A DNA stretch of 64,000 bases, taken from positions 1 through 64,000 of the forward strand of contig CAKUAR010000001.1 in the NCBI GenBank assembly GCA_934636465.1. The letters run 5' to 3'. This document shows positions 33,431-42,285 of this stretch, one piece after another. The first letter of the stretch is position 1, and each line of letters opens with the position of its first letter. The translations under genes were made by a program, and so were the position numbers. The DNA is from an uncultured Muribaculaceae bacterium (GTDB taxonomy: Bacteria; Bacteroidota; Bacteroidia; Bacteroidales; Muribaculaceae). The notes under the pieces were generated by a model. That model had not been told where the DNA came from. It did no database searches and saw only the letters and a list, made by a program, of their open reading frames with translations.

Positions 33431-34309
33431 TTAGTAGTTCATGATTAACACTTCGTCACTGCCGTTTTTGTTGCGGTCGAATGTGTGATATGATGAAGCC
33501 GCATAATTTTTCTTTAGATGCGCAACGCTGAATTTGTGCTTGTAAATCCAGTCAATTAGGATATGATTGGTCTTGCCTTTGTGAAACAACACGTTTGACA
33601 GCGCAAAACGAATGCCCTTTTTGTCAAAGGCCTCAAGCATGGCGAGGAGCTGGTGCTCATCGGCTTCTGACCAACCTTTGAATCCGCGTTTCCCGTCATT
33701 ATACGCTCCTGTGGATATGAGATATGGCGGGTCGCAATAAATGAAATCATCAGCGGAAATAGCGGAGAAGTCAAAATACAAGAAGTCGTTGCACACGAAG
33801 CTGATGTCAAGGCTTTTCACTCTGTCTAAAAACAGATTGAGATTTTTTCTCATCACGGCATTGAATGTGCTGTTGGTCTTGCCAAAAGGATTGTTGTAGT
33901 GATGATGCGAATTAAATCGCAGCTGATAATTAAACGAGTGGGCAATGAGAATGTAGAGGTCGAGAGGATTTGGATTGTTGTTGTATTGCTGCCTGAATGT
34001 CTTGTATGCGGTCTCGTTGGTTGCAGAGAGCGAATATTCCGTAATTCTCTTGTTGATATATTCTGTTATGAGAGAATTGTCTGTTTCCTTGAACACGTTG
34101 AATATCTGTATGAGATAAGGGATAATGTCGTTGCAGATTATTTTTTTTGCAGGAGCATTGACCCCCACGTTGCATCCTCCGGCAAATAGGTCAACAAACG
34201 TGTTGATGTTTTGAGGAAATAGCGGAAGAAGTTGTGGAAGCAATTTATATTTGCCTCCAGTGTAGTTCAAAGGTGATTTTATGATGGGATATGAGTCGAA
34301 AAGTGACAT
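33431..34309 (-). CDS. D12-class (Dam-like) adenine-N6 DNA methyltransferase
   Basis: 292-aa methyltransferase of the Dam/DpnM class. IKSPLNYTGGKYKLLPQLLP (motif X), TFVDLFAGGCNVG (motif I, SAM binding), the catalytic DPPY in FIYCDPPYLISTGAYND (motif IV), and GIRFALSNVLFHKG are all present, so it should be active. GATC would be the first guess for the target but is not proven. Start at ATG 34309 (MSLFDSYPIIK); in-frame ATGs at 34312 and 34375 are alternatives. An 8-base A-run (T on the plus strand, 34333-34340) lies just before the start. With the hybrid gene behind it, it looks like the surviving methylase of a decayed restriction-modification system. Confidence 0.88.
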   Translation of the reverse strand: MSLFDSYPIIKSPLNYTGGKYKLLPQLLPLFPQNINTFVDLFAGGCNVGVNAPAKKIICNDIIPYLIQIFNVFKETDNSLITEYINKRITEYSLSATNETAYKTFRQQYNNNPNPLDLYILIAHSFNYQLRFNSHHHYNNPFGKTNSTFNAVMRKNLNLFLDRVKSLDISFVCNDFLYFDFSAISADDFIYCDPPYLISTGAYNDGKRGFKGWSEADEHQLLAMLEAFDKKGIRFALSNVLFHKGKTNHILIDWIYKHKFSVAHLKKNYAASSYHTFDRNKNGSDEVLIMNY

Positions 34310-34480
34310 CATAGTTTTGAACTGTTGATTTCTTTTTTTTGAAGATTTTTTCCAATGACGCTGTGGTGCCGCCATCACTACAGCCTAAAGCCAGGCATTG
34401 AAAAAGCTTCAAATTGTCTTCCTGCAAAAAATGTTATGTTGCGCATTTAGCGGCGGCGTAAAATTCGAACTTTAGTGTTA

Positions 34481-34488
34481 CAAAGTTA
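34481..34488 (-). promoter_or_regulatory. methyltransferase promoter -7 element (TAACTTTG)
   Basis: Minus strand TATAACTTTGTAACAC holds an exact TAnnTTTG. It lies downstream of the tRNA terminator, so the methyltransferase genes have their own transcript with a leader of about 160 nt. Confidence 0.55.
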
Positions 34489-34552
34489 TAGAAAAATCCC
34501 GAATGGCTATGCCGAGCGAACGTATTACTCTTGTGGAAAGGAATGTTTGGGG

Positions 34553-34588
34553 GAAAATAAAAAAGCTGAACCATGAATGATTCAGCTT
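34553..34588 (-). terminator. terminator of the initiator tRNA gene
   Basis: AAGCTGAA (34563-34570) pairs perfectly with TTCAGCTT (34581-34588) over a 10-nt loop; on the minus strand it runs into TTTTTATTTT, 9 bp after the tRNA. Confidence 0.92.
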
Positions 34589-34597
34589 GGTGTTTAG

Positions 34598-34669
<72 letters not shown>

Positions 34670-34679
34670 ATTTGCGTTG

Positions 34680-34709
34680 CAAAGGTACGCAGAAATTTTG
34701 AATTGTCAA
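34680..34709 (-). promoter_or_regulatory. initiator tRNA promoter (TTG-N19-TACCTTTG)
   Basis: On the minus strand TTG (34707-34709) and TACCTTTG (34680-34687) are exactly 19 bp apart, an ideal Bacteroidota promoter. Transcription would begin a few bases before the tRNA. Confidence 0.8.
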
Positions 34710-34871
34710 GAGCAGTTGGCAAGGAAATATGCCGCAAAACATGTTTTTAACACAAAATTAACAATTGACGCAGTTTTACGCCCGAAACTGATTTTGCCTT
34801 TTTGTGGTAAAAAAGAAATTACAATGGAATGAAATTATGTGCTACTGGCGTGTGTTTTGGTGAATATTTAT

Positions 34872-34879
34872 TAACTTTA
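34872..34879 (+). promoter_or_regulatory. possible promoter -7 element for the metallophosphatase gene
   Basis: TAACTTTA differs from TAnnTTTG in one base and lies about 48 bp before the ATG at 34927. TTTG at 34856-34859 is closer than the usual -33 distance. Confidence 0.35.
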
Positions 34880-34926
34880 TGCCCACATTAACAAATTCTG
34901 AAAATAAATTTATTTGAATTTACCTT

Positions 34927-36354
34927 ATGGATAGACGTAATTTTTTGAAAAGCGGAGCTATGCTTGCAGGAGCAATGTGTCTTGACTTCAAGACATTTGC
35001 TGCCACCGTGGGCAAAATGGGTTCGCCAAATTTGGTGATAGGTGTCTTGAGTGACATACACATTCGTATTCCCGAAGATGTGACTGTGCTTGAAAAGACC
35101 TTCAAGTATTTTAGAGACCGCCATGTGGACGGTGTGCTGATAGCCGGCGATATGGCCGATACTGGACTTGAGAGACAGATGAAACTTGTGGCCGACACGT
35201 GGTTTCGCGTGTTCCCGAAAGATAAATTGCCTGACGGCAGCCATGTGGAGCGCTTGTTTGTGTATGGCAACCACGACTTTGAGGGTCAGAACTATGGCGA
35301 AATGGACGTTTTCTTGACTAAGGAACAGCAAGAACAAGTGAAGAAGACGGAGCTGATAAATGACCATAAGGCGGAGTACTGGAAGAAGTATTATCATGAG
35401 AAGTATCAGCAGATATATATGAAAGACGTGAAGGGCTACAAGTTTATTGGCGCTCACTGGGGCACGTGGGAAGGCACTCCTGGCATTAAGGAGTTTTTGG
35501 ACAAGAACCACGCCAAGCTGGTGGGCACTAAGCCATTCTTCTTTTTCCAGCACCCTCACCCCAAAAATACTTGCTCCGGCCCATTGGCTTGGGGACATGA
35601 CAACGGCGACAGTACCAAGGCTTTGAGCGAGTATCCTAACTGTGTGGCATTCTCTGGTCACTCACACCACATTCTCAACGACGAGCGCACGATATGGCAA
35701 GGCGCATTCACCAGTGTGGGTACAGCCTCGCTTAGATATACTTATTCGTTTGGTGGCAGAGAAAACTTGTATGTTAACGGTGACCCACACGAGCCATCGC
35801 AGATGCAGCGCCGTGACCAGGACGACGGCAAGCAGGGCATGGTGATGAATGTGTATGACGACAAAATAACGCTTGAACGTCATGACTTTATGTACGACAA
35901 ACCACTGGCCGACAACTGGATAATTCCGTTGCCAGCACCGGGTGACAAGCCGTTGTCGTTTGAATATCGCGCAGAGCACGCCAAAGTGCCTCAGTTTGCT
36001 GCCGGCGACAAGGCCACGGTGACGCGCGCCATGGGCAAAGACCGCTATGGCGTAGAGCAGATGCAGACGACTGTGCATTTCCCTAACATTCTGCAAAAGC
36101 GCAATGGTGTGAGAGCATTTGATTTTGAGGTGCAGCTTGAAATGCGAGTTCAAGACATAACCGAGATATTCTACACCAAGCGCGTGATGTCGCCGCACTT
36201 CTATTCGTGCGAGGACATGGACGAGGGCGAGGTGTTCTGCGTGTATGGCGAGCACGAGGTGCCTAAAAACCGGGATTTCCGCTTTGCAGTGCGTCCGTGT
36301 GAGTGTTTCGGCAAGAAAGGCGACCCAATCTACACTGACTGGTTGAAAGTTTGA
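34927..36354 (+). CDS. exported calcineurin-like metallophosphoesterase
   Basis: 475-aa secreted phosphoesterase. The N-terminus MDRRNFLKSGAMLAGAMC has a twin-arginine-like RR-NFLK pattern with a hydrophobic stretch. Metal-binding motifs follow in order: VLSDIHIRI, IAGDMADTG, VYGNHDFEG, FFFQHPHP and AFSGHSHH. The C-terminal 140 residues (from about 330) form a beta-rich domain of unknown role. The substrate is unknown. It is monocistronic, between the initiator tRNA and a strong terminator shared with fumarase. Confidence 0.85.
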   Translation: MDRRNFLKSGAMLAGAMCLDFKTFAATVGKMGSPNLVIGVLSDIHIRIPEDVTVLEKTFKYFRDRHVDGVLIAGDMADTGLERQMKLVADTWFRVFPKDKLPDGSHVERLFVYGNHDFEGQNYGEMDVFLTKEQQEQVKKTELINDHKAEYWKKYYHEKYQQIYMKDVKGYKFIGAHWGTWEGTPGIKEFLDKNHAKLVGTKPFFFFQHPHPKNTCSGPLAWGHDNGDSTKALSEYPNCVAFSGHSHHILNDERTIWQGAFTSVGTASLRYTYSFGGRENLYVNGDPHEPSQMQRRDQDDGKQGMVMNVYDDKITLERHDFMYDKPLADNWIIPLPAPGDKPLSFEYRAEHAKVPQFAAGDKATVTRAMGKDRYGVEQMQTTVHFPNILQKRNGVRAFDFEVQLEMRVQDITEIFYTKRVMSPHFYSCEDMDEGEVFCVYGEHEVPKNRDFRFAVRPCECFGKKGDPIYTDWLKV

Positions 36355-36383
36355 GCCAGATAAAGCAATAGTTGAAAAAACAG

Positions 36384-36418
36384 AAAAACTCGACAAACTG
36401 ATGTTTGCCGAGTTTTTT
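36384..36418. terminator. bidirectional terminator between the metallophosphatase and fumarase
   Basis: AAAAACTCG-A-CAAAC (36384-36398) pairs with GTTTG-C-CGAGTTTTT (36403-36417), loop TGAT. The A/C pair becomes a G-T wobble on the minus strand, and T-runs are present on both sides. Confidence 0.88.
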
Positions 36419-36479
36419 ATTATGTTGTCATGCCACTTTGTGTGTGTTGAACTTGAGTGGCTGATGTGAAGGCTGGATT

Positions 36480-38141
36480 TTACTTGCCGCAGTTGGCGCA
36501 ATTAGGTGTCCAAGGCTTCAACTGCTTGAAGAAGTCGTTGCCCTTGTCGTCAACGAGAATGAAAGCTGGGAAGTCAACGACCTTGATTTTCCAGATGGCT
36601 TCCATGCCAAGCTCCGGATATTCAACGCACTCAATGCTCTTGATGCAGCTTTGCGACAGCACTGCTGCCACGCCGCCTATTGTGCCAAGATAGAAACCTC
36701 CGTGCTTTTTGCAGGCGTCGGTCACCACCTGTGTGCGGTTACCTTTGGCAATCATCACGAGCGATGCACCGTGGTCTTGGAACTCGTCAACGTATGGATC
36801 CATGCGGTTGGCCGTAGTTGGGCCCATGCTGCCGCAAGGATAGCCTTCTGGGGTCTTGGCAGGTCCGGCATAGAGGATTGGATGGTCTTTGAAGTATTGT
36901 GGCATATCCTCACCGGCGTCGAGGCGAGCCTTGAGCTTGGCGTGAGCTATGTCGCGAGCCACTATGATTGTGCCGTTGAGGTTGACACGTGTGCTGACAG
37001 GATATTTTGACAATTCCTCTCTCACGTGGTCAATGCCATTGTCGAGGTCAATCTCGATGCCGCTGCCGCCTTCGCCCGGTTTGCGATATTCCTCTGGAAT
37101 GAGTTCGGCTGGGTTGGTGTCTAGTTTTTCGAGCCAGATGCCGTCTTTGTTGATTTTAGCCTTGATGTTGCGGTCGGCCGAGCAGCTCACGCCCATGCCG
37201 ATAGGGCAGCTTGCTCCGTGGCGAGGCAGGCGGATAACGCGAATGTCGTGTGCCAAAGCCTTGCCGCCGAATTGTGCGCCAAGACCGATTTTGTGCGCTT
37301 CCTCAAGGAGCTTGTTCTCAAGGTCGATGTCGCGGAACGCGCGGCCAGTCTCGTCGCCAGTGGTGGGCAGGGAGTCGTAATATTTGATAGAAGCGAGCTT
37401 CACGGTGAGAAGGTTTTTCTCAGCCGATGTGCCGCCAATCACAAATGCAATGTGGTAGGGTGGGCAGGCAGCTGTGCCAAGGCTATTCATCTTCTCCACA
37501 AGGAACGGAAGCAGTGTGCCTTCGTTTTGTATTGTGGCCTTGGTCATGGGGTAGAAGTAGGTCTTGTTGGCCGAGCCGCCACCCTTGGCAACCATTATAA
37601 AGTGATATTCTGCGCCCTCGCAAGCTTCGATGTCGATTTGTGCAGGCAAGTTGCAGCGAGTGTTAACCTCGTCATACATGGTGAGAGGTGCATTTTGAGA
37701 GTAGCGCAGATTGTCGTGTGTGAATGTGTTGTAAACACCGCGTGAGAGAGCCTCGGCATCGTCGAAGCCAGTCCACACTTGCTGGCCTTTCTCACCGTGA
37801 ATGATTGCTGTGCCTGTGTCTTGGCAGAAAGGAAGGATTCCCTTAACGGCAGTCTCGGCGTTGCGCAGGAATTGCAGAGCCACATATTTGTCGTTTTCTG
37901 AAGATTCGGGGTCTTTAAGAATTTTAGCCACTTGCTCATTGTGGGCACGGCGAAGCATAAACTCCACATCGTGAAAAGCCTGCTGGCTGAGGAGTGTGAG
38001 AGCTTCGGGTGTTACTTTGAGGATTTCTTTGCCTTCAAAAGTGGAAGTGCTTACGCCCTCTTTGCTCAAGAGATAATACTCGGTGTCGTCTTTGCCGAGC
38101 TGGAACATAGGGGCGTATTTAAACTCAGGAGTGTTTGCCAT
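36480..38141 (-). CDS. class I fumarate hydratase (4Fe-4S)
   Basis: 553-aa single-chain class I fumarase, interconverting fumarate and malate with an oxygen-sensitive 4Fe-4S cluster. The N-terminal alpha part holds [14 protein letters not shown] (first cluster Cys) and [18 protein letters not shown]; the second and third cysteines lie in [16 protein letters not shown] and [11 protein letters not shown]. The C-terminal beta part has [27 protein letters not shown]. Length and motifs are those of FumA/FumB. The role in Bacteroidota is typically the reductive branch to succinate. Own promoter upstream. Confidence 0.95.
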   Translation of the reverse strand: MANTPEFKYAPMFQLGKDDTEYYLLSKEGVSTSTFEGKEILKVTPEALTLLSQQAFHDVEFMLRRAHNEQVAKILKDPESSENDKYVALQFLRNAETAVKGILPFCQDTGTAIIHGEKGQQVWTGFDDAEALSRGVYNTFTHDNLRYSQNAPLTMYDEVNTRCNLPAQIDIEACEGAEYHFIMVAKGGGSANKTYFYPMTKATIQNEGTLLPFLVEKMNSLGTAACPPYHIAFVIGGTSAEKNLLTVKLASIKYYDSLPTTGDETGRAFRDIDLENKLLEEAHKIGLGAQFGGKALAHDIRVIRLPRHGASCPIGMGVSCSADRNIKAKINKDGIWLEKLDTNPAELIPEEYRKPGEGGSGIEIDLDNGIDHVREELSKYPVSTRVNLNGTIIVARDIAHAKLKARLDAGEDMPQYFKDHPILYAGPAKTPEGYPCGSMGPTTANRMDPYVDEFQDHGASLVMIAKGNRTQVVTDACKKHGGFYLGTIGGVAAVLSQSCIKSIECVEYPELGMEAIWKIKVVDFPAFILVDDKGNDFFKQLKPWTPNCANCGK

Positions 38142-38186
38142 AAGTTAAATATCTTTAGTTATTTAGTTGTTTATAATATTGTGTTG

Positions 38187-38217
38187 CAAAATTACAAAAA
38201 TCAACTCAACCCACAAA
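38187..38217 (-). promoter_or_regulatory. fumarase promoter (TTTG-N19-TAATTTTG)
   Basis: Minus strand TTTG (38214-38217) and TAATTTTG (38187-38194) are exactly 19 bp apart, both perfect consensus matches. Confidence 0.8.
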
Positions 38218-38230
38218 GTTGAGTTTGGAA

Positions 38231-38920
38231 TTAAACCAGTGGTTTGCCAACGTTTTGGGCGAGGCTTTGCCACAGGGTGTCGTCGGGGACAGGGGCGGTA
38301 ACGTCGATGTTGAGTTTCGACACCGGGTGCACGAATGTGATGCGGTGTGATTGCAGCGATATGCCGCCGTCGGGATTGCTGCGCTTGGCACCATATTTCA
38401 AGTCGCCCTTTATTGGGCAGCCTATGTGTGAGAGCTGCGCTCTGATTTGGTGCTTGCGCCCGGTCATCAGGTTGATTTCAAGCAGCCAGTAATTGTTGCT
38501 CTGGGCAATCACCTTGTATTTCAGAGTTGCCTTTTTTGCGCCATATTTCGGGAAGTTTGACACATAGGTCTTGTTGCCTTTCTCTATAGCCGTAAGATAG
38601 TTTGTGAGTGTGTCCTCGTCTTTGGGCGGACGGTTTTTGACTATTGCCCAGTAAGTCTTGTGCACCTGTCCCTCTTTGAACATGGCGTTCATGCGCGACA
38701 GCGCCTTGCTTGTGCGCGCAAACACCACCAGGCCGCATGTGGGTCGGTCGATGCGGTGGGTGACACCGCAAAACACGTTGCCAGGCTTGTTGTATTTTAC
38801 TTTAATCCACTTTTTGAGCGTCTCGACCAACGGCTCGTCGCCGGTTATGTCGCCTTGAACAAGTTCACCGCAGTCTTTGTTGACAATAATCAGGTGGTTG
38901 TCTTCGTAGATAACTTGCAT
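38231..38920 (-). CDS. RluA-family RNA pseudouridine synthase
   Basis: 229-aa pseudouridine synthase. The catalytic Asp is in VTHRIDRPTCGLVVFARTSKA (RLD-type motif as HRIDRPT), preceded by VIYEDNHLIIVNKDCGELVQGD and followed by ALLTGRKHQIRAQL-like NLMTGRKHQIRAQLSHIG. No S4 domain is present, as in short RluA-family members. The target base (rRNA or tRNA) cannot be told. Start ATG at 38920 (MQVIYEDNHLI); the longer in-frame extension overlaps the muramidase gene and is not conserved-looking. Confidence 0.9.
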   Translation of the reverse strand: MQVIYEDNHLIIVNKDCGELVQGDITGDEPLVETLKKWIKVKYNKPGNVFCGVTHRIDRPTCGLVVFARTSKALSRMNAMFKEGQVHKTYWAIVKNRPPKDEDTLTNYLTAIEKGNKTYVSNFPKYGAKKATLKYKVIAQSNNYWLLEINLMTGRKHQIRAQLSHIGCPIKGDLKYGAKRSNPDGGISLQSHRITFVHPVSKLNIDVTAPVPDDTLWQSLAQNVGKPLV

Positions 38921-38966
38921 GTGTGATGTGTGAATGTGAGAAATAAACTTTTTTGGGGTCGAGGAT

Positions 38967-39701
38967 TTACTGCTTTTTGAAGCGGGCATACTCGCGCGCT
39001 ATGCGTGCGGCATAGCCTTTGACCACGCGATTGCCGTTGTAGCCCTTGGAAAACGCATACCAGTTGTGTGCCTTGATGTATTTCACCAATCCGCAGTTGC
39101 GAATGAACCGCGCGAACAGTTCGAGCTGCATGGCCTCGCTTTGCTTCATGAGCGTGGCCATTTCTTCGGCCGACGAGCAGTCGCACTTCTTGTAGTTGAA
39201 TCCGCCTATTTGAAACATGCCCCAAAACGTGGATTGGAGCGCGAGGTCGCGGTTGACACGGCATGCGTCGTTGAGCCTTGCCCATTGGGCTTTGCCATAG
39301 CCACCAAAGCGCTTTGCGTTGACTCTGGCAAAAGCGATTGGGGCTTTCTTGCTCGCAGCCGATATTGTGTGGCCGTTTTTGCGGAGCATTGACTTAAACA
39401 CCCAAAGGTCGAAGTTGATGGTGGGCTTGCCTGGATTGACAAAGCCGGCGTTACCAGCCTCGATTTTGCTTAGAGCCTTGATTGCGGCAACCTCGATGCC
39501 AAGCTCATTTGCCACTTTCTGATAGTCGCTTTCGGTGAGCCGCTTGTAGCGGTCGTTAGGCGAGTCGTCGGAAAAATCTCTTTCGGTCAGGTCGTGGTGC
39601 TGTTGCTCAATGATGCGTGTGGCCTTGTTCTCTTGTTGAGAGAAAGCCAGTGCCGGCAGCAGAGCCGCCATCACGCAAATCAGGAATTTCGTGTTAGGCA
39701 T
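38967..39701 (-). CDS. secreted N-acetylmuramidase family protein
   Basis: 244-aa exported protein. A signal peptide (MPNTKFLICVMAALLPALAF) precedes a muramidase domain of the DUF3380 type: VANELGIEVAAIKALSKIEA (likely catalytic Glu), INFDLWVFKSMLRKNG (variant of the FERHxF motif), STFWGMFQIGGFNYKKC and LELFARFIRNCGLVKYIKAHNW. It should cleave peptidoglycan, possibly to let large envelope machines pass or for remodelling. Start ATG at 39701, where the signal peptide begins. An elaborate hairpin lies in its leader. Confidence 0.82.
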   Translation of the reverse strand: MPNTKFLICVMAALLPALAFSQQENKATRIIEQQHHDLTERDFSDDSPNDRYKRLTESDYQKVANELGIEVAAIKALSKIEAGNAGFVNPGKPTINFDLWVFKSMLRKNGHTISAASKKAPIAFARVNAKRFGGYGKAQWARLNDACRVNRDLALQSTFWGMFQIGGFNYKKCDCSSAEEMATLMKQSEAMQLELFARFIRNCGLVKYIKAHNWYAFSKGYNGNRVVKGYAARIAREYARFKKQ

Positions 39702-39731
39702 ATAGAACTTGTGTTTTGATTGGTTAAACAA

Positions 39732-39772
39732 CAATCGGTCACTGCATTGCGCTGCATGCGCAAGCCCGATTG
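39732..39772 (-). promoter_or_regulatory. two-tier hairpin in the muramidase leader
   Basis: CAATCGG (39732-39738) pairs with CCGATTG (39766-39772), enclosing a second stem TTGCGC / GCGCAA with loop TGCAT. It sits 31 bp before the start codon and right after the pepD terminator. It may regulate translation or be the remnant of a repeat. Confidence 0.35.
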
Positions 39773-39780
39773 CTTGAAAT

Positions 39781-39828
39781 AAAAAAGGCGAGGCCGCACA
39801 TTCGCTTTGAGTTTGTTGCGGCATCGCC
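39781..39828 (-). terminator. terminator after pepD
   Basis: GGCGA-G-GCCGCA (39787-39798) pairs with TGCGGC-A-TCGCC (39817-39828). On the minus strand it is followed by TTTTTT, 18 bp after the pepD stop. Confidence 0.85.
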
Positions 39829-39845
39829 TATGAGTTAAGAGCCGA

Positions 39846-41312
39846 TTATTTGCCGGCTGCTACTTGCTTCAAAATGTCGATTGTGAAATCCCATGCTTTT
39901 TGCACTGCAGGAATGTGGCAACGCTCCTTGGGAGAGTGCACGTTTTGCAGTGTCGGGCCATAGGAAATCATGTCCATGTCGGGGCGAACTTTCATAAACA
40001 GTCCGCACTCCAGACCGGCGTGAATGGCGTTGACGATAGGTTTAACGCCATAGAGCTTCTCCCACGACTCCACAGCCACTTTTAGAATGTGGTTGTCGAG
40101 GTTTGGCTCCCAGCCCTGATAGCTGCCTTCCTCGCGCACTTCGCGTGCTCCGGCGAGCTTGTAGGTGGCTTCGATTTGGTGAGCAAGTTCGAACTTCTGG
40201 CTCTCGATAGACGAGCGAGTGAACTGCTCAATGTAGATTTCTTTCTTGTCGGCCAAAGTCTTGACGCAGGCAAGGTTGGTAGAGGTCTGCACCAGGTCGT
40301 CGATGTCGTGGCACATGGCCGACACTCCGTGAGGTGCTGCAAACAGAGCCTCGATTACGCGTGTGGCGGTGTCTTTGTCGATGATTTGGGCTGGCTTGTC
40401 GGTGCTGTGGCAAGTGATCTCGATTTCTTTCTCAATGTTCTTGTACTCGCCTTCAACGTCGGCCTTGAATTGGTTGACGATAACGGCCAGCTTCTCTTTG
40501 TCGGCAGCTTTCACACCAACAACGGCTGTACCCTCGTGGGCAATGGCGTTGTGGAGGTTGCCGGCATTGATGCTTGCAAGCTCGAAGTCGATTTCCTTGC
40601 CCAGACGGTAGAGCAGACGTGCTATCTGCTTAGTGGCGCAGGCGTAGCCCAGGTGGATGTCGCTACCAGAGTGGCCACCGTGGAGTTTGCCAATCTTGAT
40701 TTCAAAGTATGTGAGGTCGGCAGGAGCTTCTTGTGGAGTGTAGTCGAGCGTGATGCACGAAACCACACCGCCGGCGCAACCCATAGTGATGATGCCGTCG
40801 TCCTCGCTGTCGAGGTTGAGCAGATAGCTGCCTTGCAGCATCTCCTTGGTCATGCCGAGAGCGCCGGTAAGGCCTGTCTCCTCATCAACAGTAACAAGAG
40901 CCTCAAGTGGACCGCATTTGAGGTCTTTGTCGGTGAGTACAGCCAGAGCCATGGCCACACCGATGCCGTCGTCGGCACCAAGAGTGGTGTTGTTGGCTTT
41001 GAGCCACTCGCCGTCAACGATAGTCTCAATAGGGTCGGTGAGGAAGTTGTGGTTGCTTGTGGCAGCTTTTTCGGCCACCATGTCCATGTGGCCTTGCAGC
41101 ACCACACCCTTGGCGTTTTCAAAACCAGGGGCGGCAGGGCGGAAGATAGCCACATTGCCCACGTTGTCCACCTTGTATTCGAGATTGTTCTCTTTTGCAA
41201 AATTCACAAGCCATTCGCGTATCTTGTCGAGGTGACCAGAAGGACGAGGAACTTTGGTAATCTGTTCAAAAATAGACCAGACGTTTTGGGGTTTTAAGTC
41301 TTTAATAGTCAT
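39846..41312 (-). CDS. pepD: aminoacyl-histidine dipeptidase (beta-Ala-His dipeptidase, M20)
   Basis: 488-aa cytosolic dizinc peptidase of family M20C. Zinc-binding motifs: VLQGHMDMVAEK (first His/Asp), LGADDGIGVAMALAVL (bridging Asp), VDEETGLTGALGM (catalytic Glu pair) and LNLDSEDDG. The lid domain follows (about 200-390), and NAIHAGLECGLF holds the last ligand. It hydrolyses Xaa-His and many other dipeptides. Length matches Bacteroidota PepD. Monocistronic. Confidence 0.95.
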   Translation of the reverse strand: MTIKDLKPQNVWSIFEQITKVPRPSGHLDKIREWLVNFAKENNLEYKVDNVGNVAIFRPAAPGFENAKGVVLQGHMDMVAEKAATSNHNFLTDPIETIVDGEWLKANNTTLGADDGIGVAMALAVLTDKDLKCGPLEALVTVDEETGLTGALGMTKEMLQGSYLLNLDSEDDGIITMGCAGGVVSCITLDYTPQEAPADLTYFEIKIGKLHGGHSGSDIHLGYACATKQIARLLYRLGKEIDFELASINAGNLHNAIAHEGTAVVGVKAADKEKLAVIVNQFKADVEGEYKNIEKEIEITCHSTDKPAQIIDKDTATRVIEALFAAPHGVSAMCHDIDDLVQTSTNLACVKTLADKKEIYIEQFTRSSIESQKFELAHQIEATYKLAGAREVREEGSYQGWEPNLDNHILKVAVESWEKLYGVKPIVNAIHAGLECGLFMKVRPDMDMISYGPTLQNVHSPKERCHIPAVQKAWDFTIDILKQVAAGK

Positions 41313-41352
41313 AATTAAACTCTATAATTTATAAATAAGAATTTGTGACAAA

Positions 41353-41385
41353 CAAAGATGCTGAAAAATTGTTAAAAAACAATTT
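41353..41385 (-). promoter_or_regulatory. pepD promoter with overlapping inverted repeat
   Basis: Minus strand TTG (41380-41382) and CATCTTTG (41353-41360, one mismatch to TAnnTTTG) are 19 bp apart. A perfect 8-bp inverted repeat, AAATTGTT (41366-41373) / AACAATTT (41378-41385), covers the -33 region and could bind a repressor or UP-like factor. Confidence 0.5.
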
Positions 41386-41446
41386 ATTCCAATCGTAAAG
41401 TTACAAATTTGTTTTGAAATAGGTGCTATAAGTCACAAAGGTTTTC

Positions 41447-41454
41447 TATATTTG
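41447..41454 (+). promoter_or_regulatory. promoter -7 element (TATATTTG) for the 58-aa membrane protein gene
   Basis: Exact TAnnTTTG match 20 bp before the ATG at 41474; no strong -33 element. Confidence 0.5.
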
Positions 41455-41473
41455 CATAACAAAAACGAAACGC

Positions 41474-41650
41474 ATGTTGATATTAATTCTCGCCATTGTG
41501 GTTCTTGTGGGATTAGCCGTGGCTCTTCTTGGGGTCAAGGTGTTTTTTGTGAAAGGGGGAAAGTTCCCGAACAGTCACATTCACAACAACCCGGAGATGC
41601 GCAAACGAGGAATATCATGCGCTCGTGATGATGAATTTTATAACAATTGA
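41474..41650 (+). CDS. 58-aa single-TM protein conserved in Bacteroidales
   Basis: A 58-codon ORF below usual length cut-offs. One N-terminal transmembrane helix (MLILILAIVVLVGLAVALLG) is followed by VKVFFVKGGKFPNSHIHNNP and a tail EMRKRGISCARDDEFYNN. The KVFFVKGGKFP...H..N..MRKRGI-CA pattern recurs in small Bacteroidales membrane proteins as I know them; their function is unknown. It has its own promoter element 20 bp upstream and lies 24 bp before the OmpH-like gene, so the two probably share a transcript. Confidence 0.8.
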   Translation: MLILILAIVVLVGLAVALLGVKVFFVKGGKFPNSHIHNNPEMRKRGISCARDDEFYNN

Positions 41651-41674
41651 CTTATTTTTTTTGATAGTAACAAG

Positions 41675-42268
41675 ATGAATTTTGCGAAAAAATTGACAAA
41701 TTGCGTGTTGGCCACCATGATGTTTCTTGGTGCAGTGTCGTGTAACGACAAACCAGAGAACGCCAAGCCGGCCAATCTTCCTAAAGGTGCGACAGAGCAA
41801 CTCACTATCCGCTATGTTGACGAGGACACGCTTCTTTCACAGTATAACCTTGCCAAGGACATCAACGAGGCAATGCTCCGACGCCAAAACCAGTTTGATG
41901 CCGCACAGCAACAGCGCGGCAACGAAATCAACAAGTTTGGCAGCGCAATGCAGCAAAAATATAAAAACAACGGCTATCTGAATGAGGAGAGCTTGAATGC
42001 TGACCAGGCAAAACTGCAAAAGATGCAGAGCGACGCACAGAACTATCTGGGCACTATGCAGCAGAGCATACAGAATGAGATGACTCAAAACTCGCAGCAG
42101 CTCACAGACTCCATTTCAAACTTCATGAAGGAGTATGCCAAAAAGAAGGGTTATGATATGGTGCTGCGCAAATCGGCTTCGTTCTATATTGACCCGAAAC
42201 TCGATATCACCAAGGAAGTGGTTGACGGCTTGAACAAGCGTTATAACAAGGTGGAAAAGAAAAAATGA
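41675..42268 (+). CDS. OmpH/Skp-family periplasmic chaperone, predicted lipoprotein
   Basis: 197-aa Skp-like protein. The signal peptide ends in a lipobox-like GAVSC (about residue 23), so it may be lipid-anchored. The body is a long amphipathic helix region (about 60-150) rich in Gln, Asn and Lys, as in the tentacles of Skp, ending in MVLRKSASFYIDPKLDITKEVVDGLNKRY, a conserved OmpH tail. Skp holds outer-membrane proteins in the periplasm. A strong terminator follows. Confidence 0.85.
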   Translation: MNFAKKLTNCVLATMMFLGAVSCNDKPENAKPANLPKGATEQLTIRYVDEDTLLSQYNLAKDINEAMLRRQNQFDAAQQQRGNEINKFGSAMQQKYKNNGYLNEESLNADQAKLQKMQSDAQNYLGTMQQSIQNEMTQNSQQLTDSISNFMKEYAKKKGYDMVLRKSASFYIDPKLDITKEVVDGLNKRYNKVEKKK

Positions 42269-42285
42269 CAATTTTCTATAAGGCA

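Noticed and set aside
40089..41297. Long open frame (about 400 codons) on the plus strand opposite pepD
   Set aside because: It is the antisense of a clear M20 peptidase, shows no family motifs, and has no promoter or start context; G+C-rich third positions keep the opposite frame open.
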